Shown in pieces: positions 52,596 to 64,000 of a DNA stretch of 64,000 bases. Made by a program: the position numbers and the translations under genes. The first letter of the stretch is position 1, and each line of letters starts with the position of its first letter. The notes under the pieces are model-generated. The model was not told where the DNA came from, did not search any database, and saw nothing but the letters and a program-made list of their open reading frames with translations. This DNA comes from Yamagishiella unicocca (lineage: Eukaryota; Chlorophyta; Chlorophyceae; Chlamydomonadales; Volvocaceae): NCBI GenBank assembly GCA_003116995.1, contig BDSL01000002.1, positions 806,001-870,000 on the forward strand, in the 5' to 3' direction.

Positions 52596-53552
52596 TTGCA
52601 CGAGCCCAGATGTGAAGGATAATCCAACAGCGGTACGGGCATACAATTACCGAGCGCGTCGCGCAACAAAATTACAGGGTGTGCATTTAGGGAGTTATAC
52701 AGGAAGAGTACTTGGCCCTAGCAGCGACATAACCTCATCTACGTTGAGCCAGGGCTAACATGGCCCCTCGTTGAACCACGTATGCACGGTAGTCGTACGA
52801 GTCTATACAGCTGTAGGCTCCTACATCTTTGCTCGAGTTCGGAACGGCCTTTCCCGAGGTACCATCTTCCTCGCCACCTTTCCCTCACACCTATACATAG
52901 GCTCTTACGGTGCCCATGATGCGTGAACAAGATTTAAATACCGGTAGAAACAGTTGCTCAACCAACAGAGGGGGGAATGCTCACTCGCACGCACAAGCCG
53001 CAGCCCACCACCAAGACAGCCTAAGCCAAACCCCAAGATCGCATACTCTTCGACACCTATCAGTCGCAAGCCCTTGGAATTCCTGCCTCCTTATAAATGT
53101 GTAACAGTAACCTCCGCACGCTGCTCTGCGTCCCGTGTGGGGTCCGTCCTTGCCGTTCGCACCGCACGCAATGCATTGGTTTCTATCTCCAAAACATGAT
53201 TAACCCCCAGGCTGCATACCGAGGTCTTATCCATGCTCTCCAGCCACTGGTCACATGCTAGACAGAAAATCACGGCCCATATTAAAACGAATCCAGGACC
53301 TGTGCTCTTAAGAAACGAAGAGAAGAGGACGGTAGGCAGACATACCGAGCAAATGGAACCCACGGCCCTAAGCACATCATAACATCAAGATCCACCACCC
53401 GCTTTGCTTCCGTAACGTTGGAACCGTCTCTGCCACCGCAAAAATAAGACGCACCGGCGCCATCACCAATCGGGCCTTCCCCAGCGGGCACAAAGCACGA
53501 GACCGCAGTGCCTCTCGAAACGCTTGCAGGTGAGCACGAGCTGTTCCGTCGT
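52596..53552. other. Intergenic: CCS1 promoter and 3' UTR of the OSCA-like gene
   Basis: Two minus-strand genes lie head to tail here. A minus ORF at 53091-53375 has a hydrophobic patch but no splice partners and no recognisable family. TGTAA on the minus strand at 52673-52677 is a distant poly(A) candidate for the upstream gene. Confidence 0.4.
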
Positions 53553-56500
53553 TCATCCGTACACCACGGGCATGTTCCAACCCTGCCAAGCCTTGGACCA
53601 GTCCGGGTTCCACCCAGCCAGGTTGGACAGCAGCGGGGGCGGCATGTATACCCAGGGCTCGATGCGCGCTTGGGGAGCTGACACCGTCGCCTCCAGCGGC
53701 AAGGCCCTTATGCCGCTCTCAAACCTGCGCGACGAGGCAGCAACGTAGGGTGCAGTGGAGCGGAATGATAGGATGCAGGGGACTGGAGGGGTAGGAAAGG
53801 GTACGAGTGGTTGTTGAGAGCGTGCAGTACGACCGGCAGCGGCGGCGAAAACCCACAAGCATTTCACCACCCTGCACTCTCCTAAGCTCCTCTAAGTTTG
53901 CCCCGCGCCACCCTAACCTCGTAAGCTCCTAGGTTTGTCCCGCACCCTCGTACCCTTTCTCGTCCGGCCCTCGTCGCCCGTCCCCTACTGCTCCCTCCCT
54001 GCCCACCCCACGGGCCACGTGAACCACGCGACCCTGGTCGTACCTATAGTAGCAGTGCCAATTGAAGCGGATCAGCACGATGGGAACCGTGATAAAGAGG
54101 ATGATCGCCTACACGCGAGGGGAGCAGGGCGGCGGGTCGATGAGGTCGGGGGCGATGAGCGCAGCCAATAAGGCGCGGGATTCTTCGACACCCAGCCACG
54201 ACTCGATCCAGCGTGGCGCCGCTCACAAGCACCCACACCCACACTGGGCCCCCTCCTCTCTTCTTCCCCGCTTCCCCCGCCCCTGTACCTGCGCGTACGC
54301 GTGTTTGGCCATAAGGACGCAGCCCGTGAACGCCGGGAAGATGCCGATGCACACCAGTACCCGGGAGAAGATGAAGGGCCACATGGTGCCGCCGCCCTCG
54401 TACCTGTTACACGGCGGCACGCGAGCGAAGTTAGCTCAAAGAGCGGCACCGCACACTTGGTCAACACCAAACACCAATTCTACACGCGACGGAACTCAAG
54501 AGACGGGAGGGGGCGGGCGCCCGAAGCCCACCAGGGGACCCTCCCTGAAGCATACAGCACTCAGCCGGAGCACCTGCTGCATGCAGCCACCGGCAGCCAC
54601 CAGCAGCACATGTGCCCCGGGCTATCGCGGCTTCCGGTTTGTCAGCCCGCTTACTTGCGCACATACACGTACAGCAGCGCCCAGCGCCAGAAGAGCCAGG
54701 AGATGGCGAAGAACAGCAGCGCGAAGGGCAGCAGCACGGGCGACACCACGCTGTATGCGAAGGCAATGATGAAGATGAGCATCACCATGCCCACCTCGAA
54801 CCCGTACCGGGGCGACACTGCGTTTGCGACGGGCCGGGTGCGAGGGTGGCGGCGTCAGCTGCGGGAGGGGCTGCTGCAGGTGGGGACGTCAGGTCGGGGT
54901 GCGCCTGGACGGGCTGAAGCGCGAGCGCGAGGGAGGGAGGGTTGTACACGTTTCCTCGCTACCCTCCCCGGAGGGGCACCCGGTTTCCTCGTCAGCCTCC
55001 TGGCGGCGCACCTGGCGCCATGAGGACTGCCTTTTCCCGCTGCGTCATGACGCGCGAGATGCGCAGGTAGCGGCGGATGAGGTACAAGCGGATGCCGATG
55101 TGCGGCCACAGCATGCGCAGCGGCACCGCCACCAGCGCCCTGCACCGGTAGTGGACGGCGCCCGCGGCAGGGGAGGAGACGGCGAGGGAGGGAGGGCCGG
55201 CGAGGGGGTGGTTGGGCTACGGGCATGTGCTGAGGGCGTTGCTGGCCTGGACCTGGGTCTGCGATGTGCTGCGTTGGGGCTGGAATGTGGCCACGGGGCG
55301 GCCACTGGTTGCTGGCAACGTGCGCCTGGCGCAGCCTAATGCAAGATCGTGATGGCGACGAGGGTGTGTGTGGTGTCTCGTTGGCACAGCGAAGAGCATA
55401 GCGACGTTGCGCAAATCGCGATAACTTATTTTGCTTTTTTGGACACGGCGGCTGTCCGTACGCAACGTGCGCCGCGTTCTCTCAGGCGCCCCGAGCGCGC
55501 CCCCGCCCCACCTGAACATGGTGTAGTTAATGAAGAAGTTGGAGGAGGTGGGCACTGCAAGGGAACCGAGGCGTGGGGAGGGGCTGTCGATGCGCGTGGT
55601 CAGGATGAGGAGAGCCGCGACCAAGGAGGCGGCCACCCGCCCGCATGGTAGGATCCGAGCGCGCAATGAGCAACGTTCACTACCCAGGCGTCAGGCTCAC
55701 GCAGGGCGCAGGTCCTGTTCGCCGCAGGTGGTGAACCCCCGGCCGCGCTGCCGGCAGCCCCGCGAGCCCGGAAGCCCCAAAGGCCAGGCGGCCAGCGCTC
55801 TCCACGACCCTCAGACTACCGCTGTTCCCCCCCACGCTCTTGATGCGCGGGAACAGCTGCCACCACGGCCCCGCCCCGTCCAGGAACCCAGCACAGTCGC
55901 GCCCTGCCCCGCCCTACAGTAGGTCCCGATCAGGTCGATAATCTTGCTGGGGCCCTGCTCGATGGCGCTGTTGATGCCCTGTCGGAGGCAGCCCAGGTGG
56001 CGAGGTGTTCTCAGGCCCGCTGGAGGTGCGCGAGTGGCAACAGCACGGGGAGGCAGCGCGACGAGCCAGACGCGCCACGGCCCGTGGCTTTGGGTGGCTG
56101 TGGTTGTATAAGACGCGAATGCGCGCGGAGGTAAGCTGATGGAGTACAGGAGCAGCAGCCGCGACCTACTGCACAACCCGTAGCAGAGGCGTGGCGAGTC
56201 CCCTGCCCTCATTCCTCGTGCCCTCGTTCCTTTCACCCAATGCCGCGACCGTACAGCAGGTTATAGCATCTTGAGTCCCCCAACCGCTTACCTACCCACC
56301 CCTTGCCTTCGCGACCCTCTCATGCAGCCAGGCCTTGGCCCAATGACCTACCTGAATGATGGCGCTGCCCAGTACTCCTCCGAGGAACACGTTGAACACG
56401 CCGAAGTAAAACATGTTCTTGGCGATCGCGCGATCGACCTCCGACAGCGACCGGGCCTGGCGGCTGGCCTGGGGGTCAGTTGGGATTGATTGGGGTACGA

Positions 56501-59500
56501 GCATGTAACAGGGACTTGGAAGCCCAGCGGCACGCGGACGCGCTGGCAGCTCCGTTTCGCACATCCGCCGCCGACACTACTACGCCAGCACTCAAGTTGC
56601 GTCTATACAGGCACCGAACGTCCGGGGTGCTCGCCGGTGAAAGCAAGCATCCCTTGCCGTGTGTTTGCATGTGTTTGAGTTCGAGTACCCTTGGCCTCAT
56701 AAGTATCGGGGCAAAACCCCCCAACTCCCGCACGCTGCCGCGTTGCCCCGATCCCTGCGCCTCCGCCACCCCAACCCGAAGCGCGTCTTCCCTTTCCTCT
56801 GCCTCCTTTGCTACTACACGCCTTCCCTCTTCTACACCGCGCCGCCACGGGCTTCTTCGCTGCGCCGCGCCGGCCCCCGCCCCCGCCCCCCGCACCTGCA
56901 CCGTGAACGTGAACACGAGCGGCAGAATCATGCCCTGCCACAGCGTGATGAGCAGCGACGGCAGCCAGCCCACCACCAGCGTCTTGAGCGCCTTCGCGAT
57001 GATGTCCTCCTGGTTGCAGTACCAGTCCCACCGCAGCTGGTGCCTGCAGTAGCAAAGACGCACAAGTGCGACCACGGGAGCGACGTTGGCCAAAACACGA
57101 AATGAACGAAACGCAGCCGAGGCACGGCAGCAGAGGCACGCGACCACAGATGTTGCATTCGACGAGGGCGAGAGCGGCAGGGCTGAGGACCCGGCCGGAG
57201 GAGCAAGACTCGTTCCACGCTCTCCAGACCTGAGCATAGGGAGGGCACCAGCCTGGCCCCGGCACCCCGTGCACCCCCGATTCCCTGCTGTTACTCAGTC
57301 GCTGGCCCGACGTTGCACCGCAGGTGGCCCCCGGCCCCCCGCGTTAATGCTTTCCTCATGCGTCGGTCCGATGGCTTTTCCGTTACCCCACTCCAGCCCG
57401 GCCCGGACTCCGCTGCACCTCTTCAGCCCCCAAGCCTGGCCCGGCCCCGGCAGTACCTCAGGCGCTCCACGGACTCGAGCGTACAGTCGGACGCAATCCA
57501 CTTCGCGGAGTTCACCCGCACGCCCCCTGCGCACGCAGTAGCAGGCAGAAGTACCGTTGGTACCCTAACATCAACATCCACGACAACCTTTACGTGCCCA
57601 TTTCCAGGCAAGTGTAGCGAGTGCAGCGGTGGTTAGCGCAGAGACAGCTGAGCAGTGCTAGCAAGGGCCGAGCCGCGGTGTGATCGTGTTTGTTGGGGGG
57701 CCTCATCGTCAGCTCTGAAGCCACACTCCAGGCGCCACCCGGCCCGCGCGGACACGGCAATTGTTTCCGCGCCAACCTCGACGTCGCCGAGGGTGCCACA
57801 GCAGCCTAGGGAGCGGCAGCAGCAGCCGACTGCATCAGCTGTCGAGGAGGCGCCTCTCGCCCAGGGGGGGCCAAGGACATGGTGTGTGCCCAATGGCCGC
57901 GTTTGGCCCTTCCTGCGGCTGCTACTCGCGGTGCACCAGACAACCCAACTCACTGCAAGCGTGCTTGGGGCAGAGCAGGTAGTCCAGCTGCATGAGGCCG
58001 CCAGTGAAGATGCCGATAGGGAACATGACCACCAAGCACACCAGCGGCAACATGAGGTTGCGGCGCAGGTCACGGGAGCGGAAGTCCGACCACAGCGCGG
58101 ACCAGTTGACCTCCTCGGGGCCGGGCGCGGGGTGCACCTGCGAGGAGGGGGGCGGGAGCACGGGGCAGCGGGTGTCCGGATGCTGATAACTAAGTATATC
58201 CAGGATTATATCCAGGATTACGCACGGAGGCAGCGGGCCTTTTCGGTGTTGGAGAGGGAGGGCCCCCTGGAGAGCAGTGTGCGGAGGGGTGTGGTTTCGC
58301 TTAGGCGGAGGAAAGGGTCACATAAAACCACCCGAGAGCAAGTCGGGATCCAAGCGAAGCTTCCCAACCCGAATCGTTACGTGTTGGAGCGGGCCAGTCG
58401 ACGGCTGGGTGCATGAACCTACAACTCGGCCGCAGCATCCGCCGCGTCTACTCGCTTCCACGTGTTCCTGCCACTCCTGTGCTGGTTCTTTTCAGAACCC
58501 TCATGCGCGCGTCAGTCTGCCCACCTCAGCCGGTGGGCTTCCGACACCTGGTCCCCCCTCCAACCACCCACGCACCCGGAACTGGCGGTTGTCCTCGGCG
58601 TGGATAACGCACTGCGACGCCATGGCGGCGGCGCGCTGCGTGTGGAAGAACACGAACCAGGACGGCGTGTGTGCCTGCTCGAAGGCGCGACGGCGGGCGC
58701 CATCGACCTGCCGGCGGCGGGAGCGGACAGCGGCGGGGGGAGATGCTTCTTGCCTCGGTGCAATCGGGGGTGGGAGACGGTAGAGGCAGCGGAGGACAGG
58801 ATGAGACATGATGGCGAGCATAGACGGTGCCATCCCCGAGGTCGCCGCAGCAGCAGGTCCGCGAGCCGCCACTGACGCCGCACTCCTCGGGGCCGCAGCA
58901 GCTGCTGCAGCGTGTCCTGATGCCATGAAACACCTTGGGCTCGGCATAGCTCCAGGGGTGGCGGCAGCAGCGGCGATCTGAGCGTGTACGGCAGGCGCCC
59001 AACGCAGCTTTTGATCAGCCAACCCCAACCCTCGTTGGGGGGTTACCTTTCGTCATTTCCATGGGCTCCCCCTCCGGCCTCTCACCTGGCTCATAAGCTT
59101 GTTCACCTGCTCGCGGTGGTACTCCCGCAGCTGCTTGCGTTCGCCGAACAGGCCGCAGCAGCCAATTCGCCTGACGAGCTTCTTGCTGGTCTCCTCCTCG
59201 TACTGCTTGGCCTGCGAGGAGAACGGATCCGTAAGGCCGCGTGCCGTGGTTTATGCGCGCCCCTTGCCCCGTACCTCACGTGTTCCTGGGCCCCTGCCAC
59301 CGCTCCACACTCCGCCCAAGCCCTTTACACGGCCACGTCCCCTCCAGTCACATCTCAGTTGGTGCCAAGTCACCCAGCGCACACGCCGCAAGGAAGCGCA
59401 CGCGCCACCAACTTCCCCCCCACACGCACACCGCTCCATCGAGTGCGGTACTCACAAACTCGTACTGCGCCATGTGCCAGTCGATCCGCATGAGCAGCAG

Positions 59501-62500
59501 GTCCACCTGCTTATGGTTGATGACGGGAATGGCGCGGTCGAACTCCCCCGGGAAGAGCCGCGTGAAGGTGGACGTCACGACAGAGTAGCGCGACCGGCAC
59601 GGGAGATTCGCCACGCGGCCGTCCCAAACCGCCTCACGCACCAGCGCCCAGTACAAGGCGGCTCGGGTGCAGGTGGAAGAGCCCTCCTCGGCGCCACCAT
59701 CGTCGCCTGGAGTGCCGCCACCACTGCTGCCATCGGCGTCCGGAGAGGCGCGACGTCGGCGGATGGTGGATCCTGCCCCCGGGCCAGCCGAGGCCGTTGG
59801 TGAGACCAGGGTGGGCTGCCCGCCCCCTGGTTCGGCCGCACCGGCCGCGCCGCCAGTGCCGCTGCTGCCGTGGGTAAGCTCCGCCGCCTCAGCTACGGGG
59901 CCGGGGCCGCTGCGGGCAGGTCCGGCCACCGCCGCCGCAAGCGGCGGCAATGGGGGCAAACCGCTCGGCGGCACAGCGCCCAGGCGCCCAATGGAGTGCG
60001 CGTCCCGTACACCGTCGCCACCGCCAGTCTGGCCCCCGCTATTGACACCGGTGGCGTCCCTGCCGCCTAGGCGGCTTGATAACACCATCCGCTTCTGCAG
60101 CGGCGCCGCCAGAGCCGTCTCAGACGCCGCGCGCACGTCTGCGGGGAGCTCCTCGCCTGCTACGTCGAGCACGCCGCTGCCCGCCCTCCCGGCTGCGCCC
60201 TTGCTCTTGTCCCTTGTCGTATGGGCGCGGTGCACCTCCTGCGTGCAGCCGTCCTGGCGGACGTGCCCCAAGGAATTCTCCCTCGCTTCCATGGCCTGCA
60301 CTGCCATCATCTCAAACACCCGGAATAGCTGCTCGCCGTTACCGCCCGGCCCGGCGGCCGAGCGCAGCGACTGGCCCCGCGTACCCCCCAACGCCGCGGC
60401 TCCATGCTGCCCGGCCGCCTGTGTCACCAAGTCCGCACTCGCTGGGCCGATGCCACCGATGCCCTGAGCCCGAAGCGCGTCGCCCGTGCTGCGGGTGCGG
60501 CGGTGACCGGGCACCGGCGAGGAGGCGTCATGCGGCCGCAGCGGCGGGTCCGCGGAGCCCTTCCGTGCGAGCGGCTGGCCGTGCGAGCCTCGAGAGTGGG
60601 CACCCGACGTCCGTGCCGGTGTGTTGTAGCGCGCAGGCGGGTAGGCGCTGGCAGCTAAAGACTCGCTGGATGGAGACATGGACGCCAGGTCCTTATTCAG
60701 GTGGCGAGCTGCCTGATTGCCGTACCGCATGTTGCACCAGCTGCAGGCGGGGGAGGGAGGGGCCGTCCCGCAGTATGAACCGGTCGCGGGCGTACAGAGC
60801 ACAGAGAAATGAACACTGGGGCGAGAAAAATCCTGCGCAGTCGGTGTAGCGTCAGCATAGCATGGGCAATGGCGTGGGGCTGCAGGAGCCGCAGTCCGCA
60901 ACCACAACAGACCGAGAGCAGCGAGGAGTCGGAAGGGCAGCACCGGCACACGACGCAATGCCCGTCCTTAACAGGGCCTATGTGCGCCAGGGCCCCACGG
61001 CAGTCATCTGTTTCTTTTATAGTGCGCAGGGGTGGGCTAGCCTGCAAGTCGCAGCCGCAGAGCGAATGTGGTGGAGGGTCTGCCTATCGGCGCACCTACG
61101 AAGGCACATCGGCAGGAAGCTGGCCAGGCGCTTGGGGGGGGGCTTGTCCTCCGTAGACTGGACTTCCGGTTTAGCATCCTCCTTTGTCGCGTCGGCCTTC
61201 CTGCGGCGCACTCGCAGGGAGGCCCGGGAGGGAGGGCCAACGGACGTCTTTGCGCCAACGGGGGAGCCCAATCGGCTTGGCAAGGTGGTCCAGCCCACGG
61301 GGCCCTCCTCGCCCCGTCGCGTTGACACTCCCGTTCCCGGCCGGTCTGAACGATGAGTGCGCTCGTGGGGTTTAAGGGATGTCCTCTCCGCTTTCATCCA
61401 CGCAATGTCGCACCATGCCCAAGATGTTGGGTCCTCCAGCTCAGACGCAAAAGCGCGCAGCAAATCCTAGGACGCCCCGCCACCCACCCGTCCGGCGTCT
61501 TGTACTCCGCCACGTCCGTAACGAGCACGGCGTAGTGCTGCGCCAGCACCGCCCGGCACCTGCCGTCCCAGTACAGCGCGTTCACCGTCTTGCGGTGGCT
61601 CACACTGGGCCGAGACCGGCTCACGACCGGCTCATCCCTGACCTCGCCGCGCTGTTGGCTCGAGCCCTTAGAGCCGCCCCTTGATGTGTCCCCAGCGCCC
61701 GGCTGGCTTCTGGGGCTGCGCAGAGGCGCAGGTGGGTCCTGCCACCACTCCAGCAAGTGCGCGCCGGGATGAATCCCCTCCAGACGCGACATTGCAGGGC
61801 AATCCGGCGGCGCGTCATCCAAAATGCAGGGGCTGTTGGCGCCGTGCCCTGCCTCCACGTCCGTGTCCGATGGGACCACCGTGTTGACGCCATGCTGACG
61901 GACAGTGGGGCCACGGCCGAGGCCGTCGGCGCCCATGCCAGTGCCGTCCATGGAGTCAACGAGTAGGACTACCGCGGGGTCCACGACAACCTCCGGTGGT
62001 GGAGCAGGTGATGCACCGCGTTGTCGCTTATCATGGCCGACAGGCGCTGCGGCGACTGGGTCGGCTGCCGCCGGCGCCGGCGGTCCCGCGGCTGAAGTGG
62101 AGTCACTGTTGCTTGCCCCAGACGGGCCCTCTGTCGCCTCCGCCACCGGGCCGGCTCCTCCTCCGCCGTTGCCTACGCTGCGCCCCTCGCCGCTACTGCG
62201 TGGTACCCGGGTGCCGAGGGCACTGCTGAGGTCACTGCCAGCAGGTTTCGCCGCTTGCGAGGCCCCTGCCGCAGACGACCCCACGGGCGGCACCTCATGG
62301 CCACTGGCCGCCCCGTTGCTGTTGCCCACCGCTGGCTCCTGAGGGGACACGGGAGTAGGAAGACGCGTAGGACTGATCGGTAGCAGAGGGGCACATCCCG
62401 TACGTAACCTGACGTGGACGGTACGCAACGGCACCCGGTTTGTACACGCGCTGGAGGCCCCGACGAGGTAAGGCCTTGAGACGCCCTTCACAACACTTTC

Positions 62501-64000
62501 CTCCAGCACCTCATCATCCAATCCCCAAGCTCACCACCAGACCCTACACCCCATAGCTAGCCACCAGACAGGCGCAAACGCACGCTCTCCCGCCAGTCGA
62601 CGCGTTTACCCGCCGTACCAGCTCGCCTGACCCCACAGTGGCCAGTGTGATGGCCGGACGCTGCGTGCGGCTGTGAGCGTGGCTATGGTTCCGGAGCGCC
62701 AGCTGGGCGTCCATGCGCACAGTGCTGCCGCCGCGCTGCATTGTGCGCGAGCCCGTGCTGTGCAAGCTACCCCCCATCCAGTCGCTGCGGCCGCCAACCA
62801 ACGACGGTTTACCGTCGTCGCCGACCGCCTCGTTCACTGGGGGTACACTCCTGCGGGCGAGCTGAGCCTGGCTCATGTAAGCTGAGCCTTGGGCGTGGCC
62901 CTGGCCGGCGCGACCGTCTTGAAAGTCGAGCCCTCGGAACGCGCTCCTGGCATGGCAGAGGGCCAACACGTGACGGGCGCAGCTGACACAAACAGCCGAG
63001 CCTATATGCCTTCCAAGCGTCGTCCTTGCCTAACATGGATCCCCAACTTATACACTATCACGGTCGATCCTTCCCGCTCGGTCTCCGAAGGCGCTGACCA
63101 CGGATGCAGGTACGCAAAGGTGAGGAGAGGTGCTCCCATTCCTCGCACCTCTCTGCGATTGACTTCATGCGCCGCGAGCGCAACCTGGAAAAGCCGCCCG
63201 GCGGCGTCAACCTCTGCGGCACGTCTCCCACGGATGGAAAGGTGCCGACCAAGCCCGACTGCAGAATCGACGGCCGGTCTCCCTCGTCCTCGTCGTCGCT
63301 GTTCTTGACGGGACACATGCCCTGAGGAAGTCCCCAGGGAATTGAGCTTGCGCTATGGGTCGAGGAACTGGAGGAGGTGTGGTGCGGTGCGGTGCGGTGG
63401 TGCGCGTGTCCCACCAGCCAGCCGGCGGAGGCCACCCCTCAAAAGGCACGAAAAAGCAACCGCAGGTAAGTCCGGCCTGCGTGCCGACCAGACGTGAACG
63501 CGGCGCGCTCGGGCGGCAAGGTGGAAGGGGCCGCAGCGGCAGCGCCCGCCGGTCACTGGGGGCACACACTTGGATGAAACACGGGAGCCACGCACGTATG
63601 ACGCGCGCATGACACGACAGTACTCCATTGGATGGGCCCCTGAGCTCTCATCGGCCGGCAATTTTGAGAGCCGCACCCACGCGAGTTGGACGCCTGAGGT
63701 CCGAAATCATGTTGTTCAGCCCGCCGCCGTGCACTGCCCCACCTCTTCACCAGCTAGTTCCTGGCCTCTGTTTCCTATGTCGTGTAAACGGGCCTTCTCG
63801 CCACCCCTCGTCGCCAGAGCCCCTTGCAACCCCGGCCCAACTGCACCCGCCGCTTACCTCCGAAGAGCCTGGGCTGGTGGGCACTCCCGAGGGTATGAAT
63901 GCCTTGATCAGCGGCACGTTGCGCAGCAAGGAGCGCACATCCATACCCTGTGTCGTCCCGACCTGAGCGGGATGCTGCTCGTACAAGGCCCGCCACGTAT
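53553..64000 (-). CDS. OSCA/TMEM63 (CSC1-like, DUF221) channel, 5' end outside window
   Basis: OSCA/TMEM63 proteins are plasma- or endomembrane mechanosensitive and osmosensitive cation channels. Eighteen exons in phase: >64000-63858, 63321-63149, 62946-62610, 62338-61488, 60740-59456, 59211-59086, 58707-58576, 58137-57954, 57526-57457, 57043-56896, 56468-56352, 55978-55918, 55554-55512, 55139-55012, 54817-54655, 54403-54289, 54108-54044, 53724-53553 (TGA). Family landmarks in order: HYAVLVTDVAEYKTPDG (start of the RRM-like cytosolic domain), KQYEEETSKKLVRRIGCCGL, SWFVFFHTQRAAAMASQ, PEEVNWSALW, FPIGIFTGGLMQLDY, GWLPSLLITLWQGMI, MFYFGVFNVFLGGVLGSAII, SSNFFINYTMF, YSVVSPVLLPFALLFFAISW, YVRKYEGGGTMWPFIFSRV and YYRFESGIRALPLEA. 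The helices before the cytosolic domain lie beyond the window. Exons at 62338-61488 and 60740-59456 add several hundred disordered residues. Confidence 0.9.
58187..58218. repeat. Short tandem repeat TATATCCAGGAT
   Basis: Two to three units of TATATCCAGGAT in an AT-richer patch lie in the intron of the OSCA-like gene just upstream (coding sense) of the exon 58137-57954. Confidence 0.6.

Noticed and set aside
1..64000. Transposon, viral or CRISPR content
   Set aside because: No reverse transcriptase, transposase, integrase, capsid or spacer-repeat array is readable on either strand; tandem arrays here have no unique spacers.

Overview
The window is GC-rich nuclear DNA from a green alga, most likely a volvocine (Chlamydomonas/Volvox type). 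The evidence is: many short exons with GT-AG introns (mostly GTG or GTA donors), Ala/Gly/Gln/Pro-rich low-complexity coding sequence, TGTAA poly(A) signals instead of AATAAA, a nuclear gene for the plastid cytochrome c assembly factor Ccs1 with a transit peptide, and a plant-type callose synthase. I saw no bacterial operon, CRISPR array, tRNA, rRNA or intact transposon. Gene models were spliced by eye. I accepted a junction only if it had GT-AG ends and preserved codon phase; exceptions are stated.

Layout, left to right. (1) 609-3092 (+): one long low-complexity ORF. (2) 6063-11505 (-): about 815-residue protein with an N-terminal DCP2-like Nudix fold whose catalytic Nudix box is lost, a Q-rich linker and two dsRNA-binding domains. 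(3) 13018-16083 (-): about 783-residue low-complexity protein with a YVPPHLR motif, probably RNA/translation related. (4) 16462-20780 (-): unrecognised multi-exon gene with an apparent 1-base frameshift in a homopolymer. (5) 21319-24762 (+): unrecognised 819-residue Ala-rich protein with basic IQ-like helices, divergent from (4). (6) 26347-46375 (+): 34-exon callose (1,3-beta-glucan) synthase, about 3,577 residues, carrying an extra disordered region of roughly 1,300 residues. (7) 48565-52595 (-): CCS1, 9 exons, 630 residues, convergent with (6). (8) 53553-64000 (-): OSCA/TMEM63 (CSC1-like, DUF221) mechanosensitive channel, 18 exons visible, 5' end outside the window.

Genes 2-4 are head-to-tail on the minus strand, and two of them look RNA-linked. 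Genes 6-8 act at membranes: plasma-membrane glucan synthesis, thylakoid haem handling and osmotic/mechanical sensing. There is no operon logic, so proximity is weak evidence of joint function. Recurring structural themes are tandem repeats abutting 3' splice sites, tandem duplications that copy a 5' splice site, a dispersed repeat of about 45-55 bp in introns, and large low-complexity insertions inside otherwise conserved proteins.

The best candidates for something undescribed are the degenerate Nudix plus double-dsRBD protein and the giant insertion in the callose synthase.
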